The notes under the pieces are model-generated. The model saw only the letters and a program-made list of their open reading frames with translations. It was not told the origin of the DNA and ran no database searches. The position numbers and the translations under genes were made by a program. Shown here piece after piece: positions 1 through 8,202 of a stretch of DNA of 64,000 nt. Position 1 is the first letter of the stretch, and each line of letters begins with the position of its first letter. The stretch comes from Rhizobium sp. CIAT894 (lineage in GTDB: Bacteria > Pseudomonadota > Alphaproteobacteria > Rhizobiales > Rhizobiaceae), in NCBI RefSeq assembly GCF_000172795.2, contig NZ_CP020951.1, forward strand, positions 434,001 through 498,000. The letters are read 5' to 3'.

Positions 1-256
1 TCGGCGGGCCTTCGAGCTCGGCGCCATGCCCCGGCGCGTTTTGGAGGCGCGATTATCGGAAAAAATCGCCGCAAAGCAAAAAGTGCTTGATTTTATATTT
101 CGATTGAAATCTAAAGCCATTATAGATGTCGATCGAAATCTTACGTGCCTGGATGTCAAGGTTCTGAGAAGCTGTCCTTTGGCGACGGGGTGAAAAGTTC
201 CGACCTTCTATCGAAGCACGTCATCAACCACTCGCGCCAAAAGCCAAGGAGCATGC
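1..256. other. Left-edge stretch with no assignable gene
   Basis: This stretch precedes the first gene. A plus-strand frame is open from base 2 to about base 193, but it has no recognisable domain. A minus-strand ATG at bases 25-27 could begin a gene running off the left edge, but only eight further codons are visible and no ribosome-binding site stands out. The middle (about 80-150) is AT-richer than its surroundings and could hold the promoter of the following gene. Confidence 0.4.
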
Positions 257-1078
257 ATGTCTACAAACAGAGTTGTCGTGATCACCGGAGCCTCCTCCGG
301 AATAGGCGAGGCGTCAGCCCGCCTTCTCGCACAACACGGCTTCCAGGTCTTTGGCGGCGTTCGCAACCCTAGCCGTGTCAATGCCATTCCCGGCGTGCGC
401 TATGGAACTGTCGACGTGACCGATGACGCCTCGGTCGCCAATTTTGTTCAATGGGTTTTGTCCGAAGCGGGCAAGATCGACATCCTGGTCAACAATGCCG
501 GCGTTTCGCTGGTCGGCCCTGTCGAAAACACCTCGCCTGCCGAAGCGCAAACGGTATTCGATGCCAATGTTTTCGGCCCTTTGCGCATGATCCGCGCTGC
601 CTTGCCCTCCATGCGCGCCGCTCGCAGCGGGCTCATCATCAATATCAGCTCGGTCCTCGGCTTCCTGCCGGCACCGTTCATGGGAATATATGCCAGCAGC
701 AAGCATGCGCTCGAAGGACTGTCGGAGTCGCTGGATCATGAGGTTCGCGAGTTCAACGTGCGCGTCGTGCTGGTTGAACCGACCTTCACCAACACCAAGC
801 TCGATGTAAACGCGGCACAGACCGAGGCGCCCTTGGGAGCCTACGCAGCGCAGGCGGACGCGACCATCAAGGCGGTACAAGCCCAGATCAAAACCGCGCC
901 GTCGCCTGTAAAGGTTGCGGAGAAGATATTGGCGGCAATCAACGGCCCATACAAAATGCGTCAACCGGCCGGCGGCCAGGCGACGCTTCTAAGCCGGCTG
1001 CGCAGGTTTATGCCGGCAAACGCGGTCGACAGCAGCCTGCGCAAGACGTTCGGCTTCGGAAAGCGTCCTGCGTCCTAA
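257..1078 (+). CDS. Short-chain dehydrogenase/reductase (SDR)
   Basis: This 273-residue protein is a classical SDR, an NAD(P)-dependent cytosolic oxidoreductase of unknown substrate. The cofactor glycine motif TGASSGIG is close to the N-terminus, NNAG is in the middle, and the catalytic motif YASSK lies about 25 residues after the conserved NISS serine. The start is set by AAGGAG five bases upstream of ATG. The gene stands alone, with a RIME-like repeat overlapping its stop codon. Later SDRs in the window are not close copies. The family is certain; the substrate cannot be read from sequence. Confidence 0.85.
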   Translation: MSTNRVVVITGASSGIGEASARLLAQHGFQVFGGVRNPSRVNAIPGVRYGTVDVTDDASVANFVQWVLSEAGKIDILVNNAGVSLVGPVENTSPAEAQTVFDANVFGPLRMIRAALPSMRAARSGLIINISSVLGFLPAPFMGIYASSKHALEGLSESLDHEVREFNVRVVLVEPTFTNTKLDVNAAQTEAPLGAYAAQADATIKAVQAQIKTAPSPVKVAEKILAAINGPYKMRQPAGGQATLLSRLRRFMPANAVDSSLRKTFGFGKRPAS

Positions 1079-1183
1079 AGCGCGTCACGTCAAACTTGAT
1101 TCATGCGACGCGCTTTAGCTCTTTGTTTTCACGCATGTCGTTGCCGCAAAACCGCGGCACACTTTCGCGCGACATGCTTTAGA
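1077..1183. repeat. RIME-like intergenic repeat with two palindromes
   Basis: Two successive inverted repeats are visible: AAAGCGCGTC (1077-1086) with GACGCGCTTT (1107-1116), and CATGTCG (1134-1140) with CGACATG (1170-1176). A roughly 100-base intergenic element with two palindromes matches the description of the Rhizobium-specific intergenic mosaic elements (RIME). It overlaps the stop codon of the preceding gene and could work as a transcription terminator or mRNA-stabilising hairpin. The RIME assignment rests on memory of the family, not on a search. Confidence 0.65.
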
Positions 1184-1392
1184 CTAAAGCCTCTTCTGGT
1201 CAGATTGAAGCATTCTGCCGGAGCAGATTTTCGTCAGGGTGGAGCCGACCTCCTCTCATCCTGGCGGAAAGATGCCCGCCCCACAGGCCGCATCGCTGCG
1301 CTAGAATGAGACTATCTGATCTCTGATTGAAATAGCCTTCCAGCCTCATCGGAATGCATTATCAAGCCCTGATCGTTTGACTTGCTTTTCGG
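1184..1392. other. Intergenic stretch, nothing recognised
   Basis: This is non-coding sequence between the RIME-like repeat and the convergent FAD oxidoreductase gene. I see no convincing gene, and open frames here lack ribosome-binding sites and family resemblance. Confidence 0.5.
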
Positions 1393-3126
1393 CTATTTCG
1401 TCTTGTTCATACGCTCCGTTAGTTTTCGAAAAATCGAACTTCGGGCAACCGAATAACCGAACTTGCGACCAACGCTCGTGCTCATCACCAGATTTGCCAA
1501 TGTCGAGCTGCGCATGACGGCATCCTCGCGGATAAGGCGCTCGTCGTAGCGCCCCTGGCTGTCAGCTATGATGCGTTTTGCAGCATTATGTCCCGGTGCA
1601 CCAGAGACGCCGCCGCCAGGATGACTGCCCGAACCACAGAGATAATATCCTTCCACCGGCGTGCGATAGTGTGCGGCTTCCTCGATCGGACGTTTGTCAA
1701 AGTTATTCTCGGTGCCGACCATCGAGGAATGGAATATGTTGCCGCCGGTGATATTGTAGACCTGCTCAAGATCGCGCGGCGTGATGATATGACGCCCAAG
1801 AATTCTGCCGCGAAGATTGGGCGCGTAACGGAAGTAGACCTCGAGAACCTTGTCGGCCCATTCGTCTTTCCGACTATCCCAGTTGCCCTCTGCGAGATCA
1901 AATGGTAATTGCTGCACGCCGAGCGATATCGTGTGATGTCCGGGCGTTTCGACCAAGCCGGGATGTGTAACGGAAGGTATCAGTGCTTCGATCACGAAAT
2001 CGTCCGGGAAGCTGCCCCTTTTTTGTGCCTCCCAGGCCTTTTCGTAAAGGGCTGGGCTCGCTCCCATGATGACGAGACCCTGGTGTTGCGGTCCCGTCTT
2101 GCCTGGCGCGAAACCCACATAATCGGGCAACGTGTCGACGAGAAGATGAATACGGGCCATCGAGCCACGAACGTCGATCTCCGATGCCTTCTTTTCAATC
2201 GGGGGAGACAAAACGCCTGCATCAAGAAAGCCTTCCAGCGAGCGCCTGGGATCTGCGTTGGAAATGATCAGATCTGCCTCGATCAATTCGCCAGACATCA
2301 GTTCCACACCAACTGCCTTGCCTTCTCGAACGATTACCTTGCGAACGGGGGAGCCGGTTCTGACGGAACCGCCGTGCGCTTCAAGCCCCTTGGCAAGCGC
2401 ATTCGAAATCATACCCATTCCACCTTGCGGAAGGCCGTACTGACCATAATTGCCTTCGAACTCGCCCTGAGCGTGGTAGCCGTAGACATAGGCCGTCCCG
2501 GGTGTTCGTGGGCCGCCCCAGGTCGAAACCATCCCCATGAACATCATAAAGCCGCGAAGACGGTCGCTTTCGAAATATCGCGAAAGCAAATCCTCTGCAG
2601 AAATTAGGACGAACTCGTTGAACAGTTCAGTTTCGCCGGCCTGCTCGAAAACCTCGCGAAGTTCCTCGACAGAAGGCGGATCACTCATCAAAAGCGCGCC
2701 GGTTAACTCGCCAAAACGCCTGAGTCTGGTTCCAAAGCGCATGAAATTTGCGCCGTCGCGAGTGTTGTGCTTTTCGATCGACTTCAGCGTGCGATCGATA
2801 TCGCGCCAAAGCATCACATGGTCGCCATCTTCCCACAGACCCATCTCCAGCATCTCGGGTGCGACCGAGACCAGACCGAATTTCTTCAATTCCAGGTCCT
2901 CGACGACTTCGCGTCGCAGCATCATTTGGATGTAGGAGCAGGAAGAGAACGTCCCGCCGGGGACGAGTTCCTCGCTGACGCAGGCGCCGCCAATCACGTC
3001 GCGCGCCTCGACAACAAGGACGCGAAGACCTTCTCTTGCGAGATAATTTGCACAAACAAGCCCATTGTGACCTGCGCCAATCACGATGGCGTCCGTCTTC
3101 ACCCCAGTTACGGATCCGGTATTCAT
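1393..3126 (-). CDS. FAD-dependent oxidoreductase of the phytoene desaturase/PYROXD2 type
   Basis: This 577-residue protein begins with an FAD dinucleotide-binding fold, AIVIGAGHNGLVCANYLA, followed by a conserved VVEARDVIGG stretch. Near the C-terminus is the second flavin motif, GYYLCGSGSHPGGGVSGAPG. This layout is shared by CrtI-type desaturases and PYROXD2-like amine or hydrocarbon oxidoreductases. No other carotenoid genes are nearby, so carotenoid synthesis is unlikely. I chose the ATG at 3126, which has AGGA about 11 bases upstream; a GTG nine codons earlier is also open. It is the last gene of the minus-strand run carrying the ABC importer and may process the imported compound. The substrate is unknown. 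Confidence 0.75.
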   Translation of the reverse strand: MNTGSVTGVKTDAIVIGAGHNGLVCANYLAREGLRVLVVEARDVIGGACVSEELVPGGTFSSCSYIQMMLRREVVEDLELKKFGLVSVAPEMLEMGLWEDGDHVMLWRDIDRTLKSIEKHNTRDGANFMRFGTRLRRFGELTGALLMSDPPSVEELREVFEQAGETELFNEFVLISAEDLLSRYFESDRLRGFMMFMGMVSTWGGPRTPGTAYVYGYHAQGEFEGNYGQYGLPQGGMGMISNALAKGLEAHGGSVRTGSPVRKVIVREGKAVGVELMSGELIEADLIISNADPRRSLEGFLDAGVLSPPIEKKASEIDVRGSMARIHLLVDTLPDYVGFAPGKTGPQHQGLVIMGASPALYEKAWEAQKRGSFPDDFVIEALIPSVTHPGLVETPGHHTISLGVQQLPFDLAEGNWDSRKDEWADKVLEVYFRYAPNLRGRILGRHIITPRDLEQVYNITGGNIFHSSMVGTENNFDKRPIEEAAHYRTPVEGYYLCGSGSHPGGGVSGAPGHNAAKRIIADSQGRYDERLIREDAVMRSSTLANLVMSTSVGRKFGYSVARSSIFRKLTERMNKTK

Positions 3127-3231
3127 ATCAAGCGGTTCCTTCCATAAAGGCACTCAAGCCGATCAGATTCATCCATTTCTTGGTCACTACCGCGCAGGCA
3201 CTTTGATCAAGGTGAGGCCGGCTCCCTGCTT

Positions 3232-3666
3232 TCAAGGCAAAAGTACACGGTAGACTTGGTGGTCGACGAAAGTGCCGTCCGGGTAACCTATAAAATTACC
3301 GGTTACGACGCCGGTCGCGCCTTCGAACTCGCCGCCGCCTTCCTTGATGTGCCAGGTGATCGAGCCGATCTCCTTTCCCTCGTCCGCCGGGAGCACCATG
3401 CCCGTTTCTGGAGTAAACACGTCAAGGTAGCTGTCGATCTCGGGGAAAAAGACCCGGCCAGCCTCTACGGTTCGGCCATTTCTTGCCATCACTACGGTCT
3501 CGAAGCGCGCCTTCCCGCAGGGATTTGAGAGCTGGCCGTCTTGACCGATACCTGCCATATCGGACGTTGCGATAACGCCGTCGGCCGCTGACGAGACGAA
3601 TCCCTGTGCATGGCCAATCTGCTCTCCTTTTCCAGAAAAAACGATCAGCATCGTTTTCATGCGCAT
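3232..3666 (-). CDS. Conserved-looking small protein of unknown function
   Basis: This 144-residue protein has no family I recognise with confidence. It has no signal peptide or membrane segment, is rich in glycine and beta-branched residues, and repeats short strand-turn patterns (for example GGGEFEGATGVVTGNF). That suggests a small beta-barrel, perhaps of the allene-oxide-cyclase or calycin type; this is inference. The start at 3666 is supported by AAAGGAAAC eight bases upstream. Longer in-frame starts inside the permease gene are not credible. It lies 50 bases after an ABC permease and 105 bases before the FAD oxidoreductase, so it is probably co-transcribed. Confidence 0.6.
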   Translation of the reverse strand: MRMKTMLIVFSGKGEQIGHAQGFVSSAADGVIATSDMAGIGQDGQLSNPCGKARFETVVMARNGRTVEAGRVFFPEIDSYLDVFTPETGMVLPADEGKEIGSITWHIKEGGGEFEGATGVVTGNFIGYPDGTFVDHQVYRVLLP

Positions 3667-3716
3667 TTGATGTTTCCTTTCACAATTTGAATGTCTTGCG
3701 AGTGGGAGGTGTTCAC

Positions 3717-4679
3717 CTAGCTCGCGTGCGGCGCGGCTCTTTGGCGCCCCGACAGATTTTCGACATATCGGTAAGCGACCAGGTAAAGCCCCGTGAGAAC
3801 AGCCATCATCAGAAGAATGAGGCCACCAACAGCTGCAGCTCGATCGAAGCGATATTCCTGGAATGCCAGCTTGTAGAGATAGGTCGCAAGCACCTCCGAA
3901 GACCGCCCGGGACCGCCCTTCGTCATGATCCACGTCATGTCGAAGAACCGGAACGTCCAGAAGAAGTCGAGCAAGCAGGCCGTCAGCATCACCGGAGCGA
4001 GATGGGGAAGTGTCACAAGTCGAAATTTGTCCCAAGCGCTCCCTCCGTCGACGTCCATCGCCTCATAGAGATCGTCGGGTACGTTCTGCAGAGCAGCCAA
4101 CAAGATCAGCGTCAGGAAGGGATACCAATTCCAAATACTGGCGATCGTCACAGCCGCCAGTGCCGAAGACGGTTGCCCAAGCCAGTCAAATGCCCAGCTG
4201 GCGAGGCCGATGTCGCGAAACAGGGAATTCAAGAGCCCGAATTGATCCTGATAGATCAGGATCCAAAGGATTGACACAGCCGCGGGGGGGAATAGCCAGG
4301 GAATGAACTGCAGCCCCCGCCAAAAGGACTGCATGCTTTTTGCTGAGTTCAATAGAAGCGCAAAGGTCAAGCCGATCAACAAATGCCCTATGACCGTGCC
4401 ACCGGTAAAGATGAAGCTATTGAGCGTCGAGGTCCAGAACACGTCATCGTGCAGCGCCCATTTGTAGTGGGTAAAGCCGACGAAATGCTGCTCCCCGCGT
4501 CGCGTCTGAAAGAAACCCGTGTAGATGCTCGCCACCAGCGGAAATATGCCGGTTATAATCAGAAACAGGAATGTGGGACCGACAAAGAAAGCCCACTCTC
4601 GCCGGTAGGTCCTTGCGAGCTTCACGCGGTTCGCACTGACGGGAACCAGAGTTGCTTGAGACTGTTGTTCGATGATCAT
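3717..4679 (-). CDS. ABC transporter permease, CUT1 (MalF/UgpA) type
   Basis: This 320-residue inner-membrane protein has about six hydrophobic spans and the permease EAA-like loop near DLYEAMDVDGGSAWDKF, which docks the ATPase. It is one of two permeases of a carbohydrate-uptake-1 family importer. Its start overlaps the end of the upstream permease gene by four bases (ATGA), which indicates translational coupling. A sugar-type permease beside amino-alcohol-type enzymes does not fix the substrate, since CUT1 systems also carry polyols and phosphodiesters. Confidence 0.88.
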   Translation of the reverse strand: MIIEQQSQATLVPVSANRVKLARTYRREWAFFVGPTFLFLIITGIFPLVASIYTGFFQTRRGEQHFVGFTHYKWALHDDVFWTSTLNSFIFTGGTVIGHLLIGLTFALLLNSAKSMQSFWRGLQFIPWLFPPAAVSILWILIYQDQFGLLNSLFRDIGLASWAFDWLGQPSSALAAVTIASIWNWYPFLTLILLAALQNVPDDLYEAMDVDGGSAWDKFRLVTLPHLAPVMLTACLLDFFWTFRFFDMTWIMTKGGPGRSSEVLATYLYKLAFQEYRFDRAAAVGGLILLMMAVLTGLYLVAYRYVENLSGRQRAAPHAS

Positions 4680-5536
4680 TTCACACCTCCCGCAACCATC
4701 CCCTTGATGAAGACACCTTGGAACAGTGCAAAAACGACAAGCAGGGGAAATGCCGACAGGAAGCTTGCAGCCATCAGCACTTCCCAGCTGATCGTGTAGT
4801 GACCAATCAGGAGATTGAGTGCGACTGTAATTGGGCGCGCATCAAGCGAGGCGGTGAATGTCAGCCCGTAGAGGAATTCCTGCCACGCCATCAAGAACGC
4901 GAAGATGAACGCTGCCAGAATGCCACCCCAACTAAGCGGAAGCGTGATCCGGAAAAAGCATTCCAGAGACGTGCATCCGTCAATTCGGGCTGCCTGCTCG
5001 ATGTCTTCGGGTACCCCGTCGAACATTGATTTCAAGATAAGGGTGCAGAACGGCACGGTCAGCGTGGTGTCTAGGAAAATCAGCCCGGTCCAGGTGTCAA
5101 TAAGACCGCTGGATTTTAGGAACGGGAAGTAACTCAGGACCAGAATCTCAACCGGGATGACCTGGGTGAATAACAGCAGGACGATAAGGGTTCCCGATAG
5201 TCCCACTCGATAACGTGACATGCCATATGCAGCCGGCGCCGCCAAAACGATCGTGAAAAACGCCGTGAGAGCGGAGATCCCGACAGAGTTTCGGAACGGC
5301 AATACCAGTTCCTCGGTCGAGAACACCTTCAGGAGGTTCTGAAAGGTCACTCGCTCGGGAATAATCTGCTTGAAGAGCAGATCTGCCGGCGTGATCGCGA
5401 TGATGATCATGTAGGCGATCGGCAGCAGCATTACACCGAGCAAAAGCCCCAGTATGATGTAGGTGTGATAGTTGCCACGTATCAGGCGGCGGACGGCGGA
5501 AGCTCTTTCCCGCGGTGCAAGGCTATCGAAGGTCAT
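4676..5536 (-). CDS. ABC transporter permease, CUT1 (MalG/UgpE) type
   Basis: This 286-residue second permease has about six membrane spans and an EAA loop around EDIEQAARIDGCTSLECFFRI. It pairs with the permease at 3717-4679 in the importer channel. The start is the ATG at 5536, 59 bases after the binding-protein gene. Its end overlaps the next gene by four bases. The order ATPase, binding protein, permease, permease on one strand supports a single complete importer. Confidence 0.88.
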   Translation of the reverse strand: MTFDSLAPRERASAVRRLIRGNYHTYIILGLLLGVMLLPIAYMIIIAITPADLLFKQIIPERVTFQNLLKVFSTEELVLPFRNSVGISALTAFFTIVLAAPAAYGMSRYRVGLSGTLIVLLLFTQVIPVEILVLSYFPFLKSSGLIDTWTGLIFLDTTLTVPFCTLILKSMFDGVPEDIEQAARIDGCTSLECFFRITLPLSWGGILAAFIFAFLMAWQEFLYGLTFTASLDARPITVALNLLIGHYTISWEVLMAASFLSAFPLLVVFALFQGVFIKGMVAGGVK

Positions 5537-5595
5537 GGCACACTCCTTTCAGATTGGTGCGCGGCCCATTGGCCGCACACTGCCTTCGCGCTTGG

Positions 5596-6948
5596 CTATC
5601 GGGTGTAGCGGTCTCCGAGTTCGCCGTAGCTCTCGTCCCATTGCTGGTAAAGGTCGGCCCATTGCGCGGCCACCTTGTCCATTCCCTCCTGAGCGGTCTG
5701 CTGGTTGGCAACGACGCCATGAAGTTCGGTTCGGAAAATGTCCACTGCCTGCAACAGCTGTGGCGGCATCTCGCTGTAGGTATCGTAGGCGTTGGGGCGC
5801 TGCGACTGCTCCAAGGCGACCTTCAGCGAGTCGGATGTGCCTAAGGTGCCCTTCTGGACCTCGTCCCAGATTTCCTTCCGGGTGATAAGGAAAGGCCACT
5901 TGTCAGCGATCGCCTGCTGGGTGTCATGGCCTGCGAGCACCTTGATAAACTCCCAGGCGGCTTTCTTGTTTTTCGAGTTGGCGCTGATAGCATAGGTGCT
6001 GTCACCGCCCATCAGCATCGCCCCGGTAGTCTTGCCCTTGGGCAGCGGCGAAATGGCCCATTCGAACGTTGGCTTCAACCCCTCGATCACCGCCGGGACA
6101 CCATTCCAGTCCGGCATCATGGCGACACGCCCGGCTGCAAACGAACTCCTCAGCTTCTCGAAGTCGGTTGTCGTGAATGACGGCACGACGCCGTGCTTGT
6201 TCACAAGATCCACGATGAACTGAACAGTTTCGACCGCTTTTGGCTTGTTGATCTGAAAGTCTCCGCCGACACGGCCGATGCGGGTTTCATTCGCGTAGAA
6301 CATCCAGGCGAGAGCAAGCCAAAGCTCAGGGCCGTTACCATCGAGACCGAGGCCATACATTTCCGGTGGCTTGTTCAGTTTCTTTGCGAATTCGAGCATC
6401 TCGTCGATGGTCTCGGGAGCGCGGTCCGGAAGGCCGGCTGCCTTGAATGCCGTCCTGTTCCAGAGAAGAACGTTGGTGAGGCCGAGCGAGGTAAGGACGT
6501 AGGTCGAACCCTTGTAGCCCTTGTCTGCCCACGGCTCGTAGGCGCCAAGGATATCGTTGCCGGCCGCTTTGTCTGCATCGATCAATTCGTCGAGCGGAGC
6601 GATCCAGCCTTCCTCGACAAAGCGAGCAAGCTGTGTGGGTACCCAGAGTTCGAACGTGTCCGGCAACGCACCAGCTTGGCCCGAAAGCTCCATTTTCTTG
6701 ATGTATTCGATAAAGCCGATCTCTTCGACCTGGAGATCGACATCCGGATTGGCTTTGCGATAATCATCGAAAACCTTCAGGAAAATATCCGGCATTTCGG
6801 TCGAACGCCAGTTCGAATGAGTGACGACCGTCTTGCCTTGTGCCAGCAAGCCTGACGGCAACGCGGCGGCACCGAGCGCGATCGCGCTCGATTGCAGAAG
6901 AAACCGACGCGATATATGCGGAACTGTGAAACGAGGTGTATCTGTCAT
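5596..6948 (-). CDS. ABC transporter periplasmic substrate-binding protein, family 1
   Basis: This 450-residue extracellular solute-binding protein captures the ligand for the CUT1 importer. The N-terminus carries a Tat-like leader: SRRFLLQ is followed by a small-residue hydrophobic stretch ending near SGLLAQG. The mature part shows typical family-1 features such as a tryptophan-rich ligand region and a MMPDWNG segment. I chose the ATG at 6948 because AGGGGA lies six bases before it; the frame is open 34 codons further upstream without a comparable site. A Tat leader suggests folding before export, which occurs in some rhizobial binding proteins. The ligand cannot be read from the sequence. 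Confidence 0.88.
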   Translation of the reverse strand: MTDTPRFTVPHISRRFLLQSSAIALGAAALPSGLLAQGKTVVTHSNWRSTEMPDIFLKVFDDYRKANPDVDLQVEEIGFIEYIKKMELSGQAGALPDTFELWVPTQLARFVEEGWIAPLDELIDADKAAGNDILGAYEPWADKGYKGSTYVLTSLGLTNVLLWNRTAFKAAGLPDRAPETIDEMLEFAKKLNKPPEMYGLGLDGNGPELWLALAWMFYANETRIGRVGGDFQINKPKAVETVQFIVDLVNKHGVVPSFTTTDFEKLRSSFAAGRVAMMPDWNGVPAVIEGLKPTFEWAISPLPKGKTTGAMLMGGDSTYAISANSKNKKAAWEFIKVLAGHDTQQAIADKWPFLITRKEIWDEVQKGTLGTSDSLKVALEQSQRPNAYDTYSEMPPQLLQAVDIFRTELHGVVANQQTAQEGMDKVAAQWADLYQQWDESYGELGDRYTR

Positions 6949-7108
6949 GATTATTCCCCTATCGTTTTTCGATTCTGAGTGATCGATCCGTCTTTCGCTT
7001 CTAGACGTGATGCTGTCCACGGGGACCGAATGCGTGCCCAACACCACCATAAGCCGCGCCCCAGTCGCGCGAATGAGGTACCGTTCCTAATGACCGTTCC
7101 CCGGTTGG

Positions 7109-8146
7109 TCAGGCTGCGGCGGCAGCACTCGACTCCAGGCGTTTTCCGGTCGACTTGTCGAACGAATGAATTTCTCGAAGTGGCACCCGAAATGCCTGCA
7201 GCTCCCCGATCACGAACTTGCCGCCCGCCATGGCGGGCACGTCGGCCACGATTTGCACGTTATCGGCCCCATCCAGCGTGCCGTAGACGAGTTGAGTGGA
7301 GCCGAGTTTCTCTACCCGCCGGACAATGATATTGACTTCCTTGGTCGCGACCTTTTCGCCAACCAGCCCAGGATGGAGAAGCTGTTCAGGACGAAAGCCT
7401 TCAAGGACATTGCCGCGCGGAACGATGTTCATGGCGGGTGAGCCGACAAAAGTTGCGACGAATGTATCGGCCGGACGATTATAGATTTCATCCGGCGTGC
7501 CCACTTGGCGCACTATGCCGTCCGACAGGACCGCGATCCGATGCCCGAGCGACATGGCTTCGACCTGGTCATGTGTCACGTAGATCGTCGTTGCCTTCGT
7601 TTCCGCCTGGAATTGCTGAATTTCCTGCCGGGCGGTTGCCCGTAGCTTCGCATCGAGGTTGGACAGCGGTTCATCCATCATGAACACGGACGGACTGCGC
7701 ACCAGGGCTCGTGCCAAGGCAACGCGCTGACGCTCGCCTCCCGAAAGTTGCTTCGGTTTGCGGTCAAGATGCTGCTCGATCCTGAACATGCGAGCGGCCC
7801 AAAGTGTGCGCTCCTCGATCCGCTTGCGGTCGAGTTTCATCTTTCGCAATGGAAACTCGATGTTGGCACGAACGGTGAGATGCGGATAAAGCGCATAGGT
7901 TTGGAAAACCATTGCGACGTTTCTGTCCTTTGGTGACAGGTCCGTGACATCCTTGCCATCAATTCTAATGGCTCCAGTCGTAACGGTTTCGATGCCGGCA
8001 ATCATCCGCATCAATGTCGATTTGCCACAACCCGATGGGCCCAGCAAAACAAGAAACTCGCCGTCGGCCACGTCGAGACTGATTCCCTTCACAGCGGCGT
8101 AATGGCCGAAGGACTTTGTGACGTTGCTGATTTGAACGAAGCTCAT
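7109..8146 (-). CDS. ABC transporter ATPase, UgpC/MalK type
   Basis: This 345-residue ATPase drives the CUT1 importer. The Walker A motif GPSGCGKST is at residues 36-44, the Q loop follows at MVFQTYALYPH, the signature is LSGGERQRVALARA, and the Walker B region is MMDEPLSNLDAKLR. The C-terminal third is a TOBE/MalK-like regulatory barrel, shorter and more diverged than in classical MalK. It lies upstream of the binding-protein gene with a 160-base gap, so a separate promoter for the transport genes is possible. Confidence 0.92.
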   Translation of the reverse strand: MSFVQISNVTKSFGHYAAVKGISLDVADGEFLVLLGPSGCGKSTLMRMIAGIETVTTGAIRIDGKDVTDLSPKDRNVAMVFQTYALYPHLTVRANIEFPLRKMKLDRKRIEERTLWAARMFRIEQHLDRKPKQLSGGERQRVALARALVRSPSVFMMDEPLSNLDAKLRATARQEIQQFQAETKATTIYVTHDQVEAMSLGHRIAVLSDGIVRQVGTPDEIYNRPADTFVATFVGSPAMNIVPRGNVLEGFRPEQLLHPGLVGEKVATKEVNIIVRRVEKLGSTQLVYGTLDGADNVQIVADVPAMAGGKFVIGELQAFRVPLREIHSFDKSTGKRLESSAAAAA

Positions 8147-8177
8147 GTCATGCCCTCAAGTATCTGTTGAACGGTGA

Positions 8178-8195
8178 GCGCCTTTTGAAAGGCGC
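8178..8195 (-). terminator. Intergenic hairpin
   Basis: GCGCCTT and AAGGCGC form a perfect seven-pair stem around TTGA in the 56-base gap between the PLP-enzyme gene and the ATPase gene. It could partially terminate transcription or stabilise one mRNA segment. There is no clear run of T after it, so full termination is doubtful. Confidence 0.35.
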
Positions 8196-8202
8196 CCGAT
8201 TG

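Noticed and set aside
2..193. Open plus-strand frame at the left edge as the end of a gene
   Set aside because: About 63 codons with no recognisable domain, and the upstream context is missing, so it cannot be supported.
314..964. Antisense open frame of 216 codons opposite the first SDR
   Set aside because: It lies wholly opposite a well-supported SDR gene and its translation is arginine-rich with no family features, as expected of a GC-rich shadow frame.
1393..3126. Carotenoid biosynthesis role for the CrtI-like protein
   Set aside because: No phytoene synthase or other carotenoid gene is near, and the gene belongs to an importer and catabolic run.
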